A DNA stretch of 64,000 nt from Rheinheimera sp. Lineage in GTDB: Bacteria; Pseudomonadota; Gammaproteobacteria; Enterobacterales; Alteromonadaceae. The notes under the pieces are model-generated. The model saw nothing but the letters and a program-made list of their open reading frames with translations. It was not told the DNA's origin and made no database searches. The position numbers and the translations under genes were made by a program. Of this stretch, positions 61,372-64,000 are shown piece after piece. How positions within the stretch are numbered: the first letter of the stretch is position 1; the number at the start of each line of letters is the position of its first letter. The stretch covers positions 88,940-152,939 of the forward strand of contig NZ_JAVBXS010000016.1 in NCBI RefSeq assembly GCF_030824435.1, written 5' to 3'.

Positions 61372-62223
61372 TTACTTTGCAGCGAACTTCGCCGGGCGAG
61401 GTACAAATTCAATAAAAATATTGGCGGTAAGTCTGCCGCTGCTGGCGTCACTACTGATATCAAGTTCAGGTTTTACCAAACTGGAATGCAGCAAATTACC
61501 GGGATAAATCACCAGCCGGTTTTGCCGGTAAGGCACCGCCTGATACAGCTGATAGTGGCCGTCGGTGCCGTCACAATAAGCGGCAGCTGGCACACCCTGT
61601 TTATCCAGATATTGCTGGGCACTGGCAAAATAATGCTGCTGATTAGCGGCATCAATACGTTCATAGCCTGTTGGCAGATGGCGGAAAAAACCGGTGCCAC
61701 CGTGCGGCTCAGGCGCCAGATAATGCAGCAGCGCAAAATAATAGTTCGATGGCGTGTCAAAATGCGGCAAACGCTGTAACGGCAACAAGGTTTCAGGCTT
61801 TTGATTTATCAGCGAAAAATAAATATCTTTTGGCGTTAACCGCAAATTGGCAGCCAACTGATACTGCTGATACAACAACGGATACAGCGCATCCAGCACC
61901 GCCTTTACATAAGTTCGGGGCAACAAAGCGCGCACACCTGGGTAATAAGAATCACGGTCTTGCTGAAAATTCTGCACCGCAGCATACGCCAACAGTTGTG
62001 GCAGATTTTCAACCAGATCATCAATCACAATCAGCGGCGTTTGCTGCTGTCCAAGCAGCACCAGTTCGGGTTTGAGCCTGGGATTGATCCGTACTCCTGG
62101 TTCAACAAGCGGTGGTTCAGCAAGTGGAGCTTCAACAAGTGCTCGTTCAGCAAGCGGCGACTCAACAGCTGCCGGTCTGGCTGCTGCGTCTGTGCTTGTC
62201 TGTTGCCAAAAGCTTTGTTGCAT
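61372..62223 (-). CDS. DUF6445 family protein, 2OG-oxygenase-like
   Basis: A 283-residue protein that resembles the DUF6445 family found beside tryptophan-halogenase-like genes. The C-terminal half has the layout of 2-oxoglutarate/Fe(II) oxygenases: HFD (LQRLPHFDTPSNYYF), a distal histidine in VIYPGNLLHSSLV and an arginine in SGRLTANIFIEF. The N-terminus holds a run of E-x-P-L-A/V pentapeptides encoded by 15-bp repeats. GAGGTG precedes the ATG at 62223, 7 bp after the halogenase stop. Hydroxylase activity is an inference. Confidence 0.82.
   Translation of the reverse strand: MQQSFWQQTSTDAAARPAAVESPLAERALVEAPLAEPPLVEPGVRINPRLKPELVLLGQQQTPLIVIDDLVENLPQLLAYAAVQNFQQDRDSYYPGVRALLPRTYVKAVLDALYPLLYQQYQLAANLRLTPKDIYFSLINQKPETLLPLQRLPHFDTPSNYYFALLHYLAPEPHGGTGFFRHLPTGYERIDAANQQHYFASAQQYLDKQGVPAAAYCDGTDGHYQLYQAVPYRQNRLVIYPGNLLHSSLVKPELDISSDASSGRLTANIFIEFVPRPAKFAAK
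62100..62174. repeat. 15-bp minisatellite inside the DUF6445 gene
   Basis: Five 15-bp units (62100, 62115, 62130, 62145, 62160) of the form GTTCAACAAGCGGTG, alternating between CAACAAG and CAGCAAG types; the last is degenerate. The units keep frame and encode pentapeptides of E, P, L, A and V on the minus strand. Confidence 0.8.
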
Positions 62224-62230
62224 TATCACC

Positions 62231-63748
62231 TCAGCCAATATTTGCTTTGCAATAATGGTTAATAAAATCAATGTGTTTTGGGTAGTTCATTACGGTCTTT
62301 TTCACCTGACTCTGAATCGTCAGCAAAAAGTCCGCCAGCTCACCATCCGGCATTAAATCAACAATAGGATGATGTTGGGCTGGTGTTAAACCCTGGCCTA
62401 ACATCACCTGGATCCAGCTGCTTTCGCCAAACAGCTCCTGCGCAAATTTATAGACTTTGCCGGATTGACGGAACAATGCCATGCGGTGCTCCAGCGACTC
62501 CGGCACCGCCATATCACGGCAATAACGCCAGAATTTACTGTCATCACGCTCTGTGGCTTTGTAATGCAAAATAATAAAGTCGCGGATATTGTTCATTTCA
62601 ATGCGGGTCTGGTTGTTAAACTCCGCCACATCAGCGCTTAAAATGCCGTTGGATGGGAACATCTGCATCAGGCGGATAATGCTGCGCTGAATTAAATGAA
62701 TGCTGGTGGATTCCAATGGTTCTAAAAAACCACTGGAAAGGCCAATGGCCACACAGTTTTTGTTCCAGTGCACACGGCGGGTGCCGGTACGGAATTTTAT
62801 CACTCTGGGCTCTATCAGCCGCTCACCTTCAATATTGCGAAGCAATAACGCTTTGGCGTCTTCGTCGGATAAAAACTTGCTGCAAAACACCAAACCATTG
62901 CCCACCCTGCTTTGCAATGGAATACGCCATTGCCAACCCGACTCATGCGCAATAGCTCTGGTATAAGGCACAGGCTCGGCCACTGTTTTGGTTTGCACCG
63001 CTATGGCGCTATCGCATGGCAACCAGTGGCTCCAGTCTTCAAAACCGGTATTCAGGGTTTGTTCTATCAACAGCGCCCGAAAGCCGGTGCAGTCGATAAA
63101 TAAATCACCTTCAACACTTTGCCCAGAGGCCAGGGTTAAAGCGCTGATATCGCCACTTTGGTCTTGTTCTACCTGCGCAATTTTACCTTCAACCCGGCGC
63201 ACGCCATGTTGCTGCGCCAATTCACGTAAAAAACGGCCGTATAAAGTCGCATCCAGATGATAAGCGTGATTTAAATCCTGATTTGGCAATACGGCAAAAC
63301 GCCCTTCCCGCGCCGCTAAATGCTCAACACAATAATCGCCAATCTGACTGGCCACGCCTTGAGTTTTGCCTTTAAGCCAAAAATGCTGAAAACCACAGGC
63401 CCAGCAGTCTTTGCCTAAAAAACCAAAAGAGTGGATATAACTTTCATTTTTCACCCGCCAGTTTTCAAACTGTATACCCAGTTTAAAAGTGGCATTGGTG
63501 GCGGCCATCACGTCCTGCTCACGCAGCCCGAGCAGCCGGTGAAAAATATGCAAAGTAGGAATAGTGGCTTCACCCACCCCAACAGTGCCGATGTCATCAG
63601 ACTCCACCAAAGTGATGTCGAGCCCTTTGCCAAGCAACTTACCAAGGGCAGCAGCAGTCATCCAGCCGGCGGTCCCGCCCCCTGCTATCACCACTTTTTT
63701 AATAGCTTTTGGTTGTTGCATGCTGCTGTGCTGGTTAGAAGTTGTCAT
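62231..63748 (-). CDS. Tryptophan-halogenase-like flavin-dependent protein
   Basis: A 505-residue FAD-dependent halogenase-family protein. It has the FAD loop VVIAGGGTAGWMTAAALG at about 19-36, the conserved lysine in ATNATFKLGIQFENW (K89, equivalent to the catalytic lysine of PrnA/RebH), the WxWxIP motif as GWQWRIPL and the glutamate in GFLEPLESTSIHLIQ. The catalytic set therefore looks complete. The substrate is unknown; relatives in this context are linked to TonB receptor and sugar loci rather than to antibiotic clusters. AGGA precedes the ATG. Confidence 0.92.
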   Translation of the reverse strand: MTTSNQHSSMQQPKAIKKVVIAGGGTAGWMTAAALGKLLGKGLDITLVESDDIGTVGVGEATIPTLHIFHRLLGLREQDVMAATNATFKLGIQFENWRVKNESYIHSFGFLGKDCWACGFQHFWLKGKTQGVASQIGDYCVEHLAAREGRFAVLPNQDLNHAYHLDATLYGRFLRELAQQHGVRRVEGKIAQVEQDQSGDISALTLASGQSVEGDLFIDCTGFRALLIEQTLNTGFEDWSHWLPCDSAIAVQTKTVAEPVPYTRAIAHESGWQWRIPLQSRVGNGLVFCSKFLSDEDAKALLLRNIEGERLIEPRVIKFRTGTRRVHWNKNCVAIGLSSGFLEPLESTSIHLIQRSIIRLMQMFPSNGILSADVAEFNNQTRIEMNNIRDFIILHYKATERDDSKFWRYCRDMAVPESLEHRMALFRQSGKVYKFAQELFGESSWIQVMLGQGLTPAQHHPIVDLMPDGELADFLLTIQSQVKKTVMNYPKHIDFINHYCKANIG

Positions 63749-63806
63749 ACAAAAATGTCCTTTGGTCTGTTGATTGGCGTTGGCCTTTTATTCTGGTTTT
63801 TATTGG

Positions 63807-64000
63807 CTAACGTTTCAGTTTGTTCTGTAAATCTGCCCGCAATTGCCTTGTTGTTATTTCCGGCAATGGCAGTTGCAACAGCCCAAGAGCAGCCTCTGGC
63901 AAATCCGGTGGGTTTTGTTCGTCATGGCCAAAAATATAATGATTAAAAATGGCCTGCCAGGCGCTGCGTTGTGCTTTGGGTAAAGATCGCAGGCTTAACA
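63807..64000 (-). CDS. C-terminal end of a cupin-like (JmjC-type) protein
   Basis: The last 64 codons of a gene entering from the right edge: LRSLPKAQRSAWQAIFNHYIFG, then HDEQNPPDLPEAALGLLQLP and a basic tail ending LKR before TAG. The RSAWQAIFNHYIFG-DLPEAALG pattern is typical of the C-terminus of cupin-like (Cupin_8) proteins that accompany halogenase-like genes. It lies 58 bp upstream of the halogenase on the same strand, so the three probably form one operon. The family call rests on this tail only. Confidence 0.6.
   Translation of the reverse strand, partial: LSLRSLPKAQRSAWQAIFNHYIFGHDEQNPPDLPEAALGLLQLPLPEITTRQLRADLQNKLKR

Noticed and set aside
1..64000. tRNA, rRNA, prophage and restriction or defence genes
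   Set aside because: No cloverleaf-like or rRNA sequence, phage structural gene, integrase or known defence family was recognised in the window.

Overview
The window is a chromosomal segment of a gammaproteobacterium of roughly 47-50% GC. Gene content points to the Alteromonadales/Chromatiaceae area, most like Rheinheimera. The pointers are a Tat-exported HiPIP, an NAD-type isocitrate dehydrogenase, an Oar-type TonB receptor, and a tryptophan-halogenase-like cluster next to beta-glucoside genes. The genus is an inference from gene content; no rRNA or tRNA gene was seen.

Region 1 (1-15320, all minus strand) is the conserved translation/envelope block, read right to left: rpsB-tsf, pyrH-frr, uppS-cdsA-dxr-rseP-bamA-skp-lpxD-fabZ-lpxA, lpxB-rnhB-dnaE (dnaE is cut by the window edge). 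Intrinsic terminators follow tsf and frr, and hairpins lie between rpsB and tsf and between lpxA and lpxB. Several genes overlap by 1-8 nt, and frr, rseP, cdsA and fabZ use GTG or TTG starts. Region 2 (15500-19990, plus) is map-glnD-dapD, divergent from rpsB with back-to-back promoters. Region 3 (20000-31600) holds a large TonB-dependent receptor, a mioC-like/truC/yqcC group, DUF3301, DUF962, a GNAT protein, DUF3192, a DUF2310 pair, syd, queF and an M61 peptidase.

Region 4 (31600-52500) is housekeeping and signalling: two diguanylate cyclases, ppnN, DUF3192 with an HDOD-like gene, NAD-IDH, a chemotaxis transducer, nhaR, yccA, a cold-shock gene with a long leader, dbpA, yccF, a folM cluster, HiPIP, a GlxA-type regulator, and a UshA-like protein whose metallophosphatase motifs have all decayed. 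Very small genes sit at 31805-31867 (20 aa) and 47999-48163 (54 aa).

Region 5 (52700-64000) is a carbohydrate region. It has a GH3 lipoprotein glucosidase with a LacI-type operator over its promoter, then a MerR/TipAS regulator gene bracketed by about 210-bp inverted structured repeats. After that come a LacI regulator, a GPH sugar transporter and a GH1 beta-glucosidase with a second LacI-type operator. Last are a DUF6445 protein, a flavin-dependent halogenase and the end of a cupin-like gene. The two similar operators suggest that one LacI regulator controls both glucosidase units.

The least explained signals are the paired structured repeats around the MerR gene, whose stems differ by compensatory changes, the degenerate phosphatase/diguanylate cyclase pair, and the 20-codon transcription unit at 31.8 kb.
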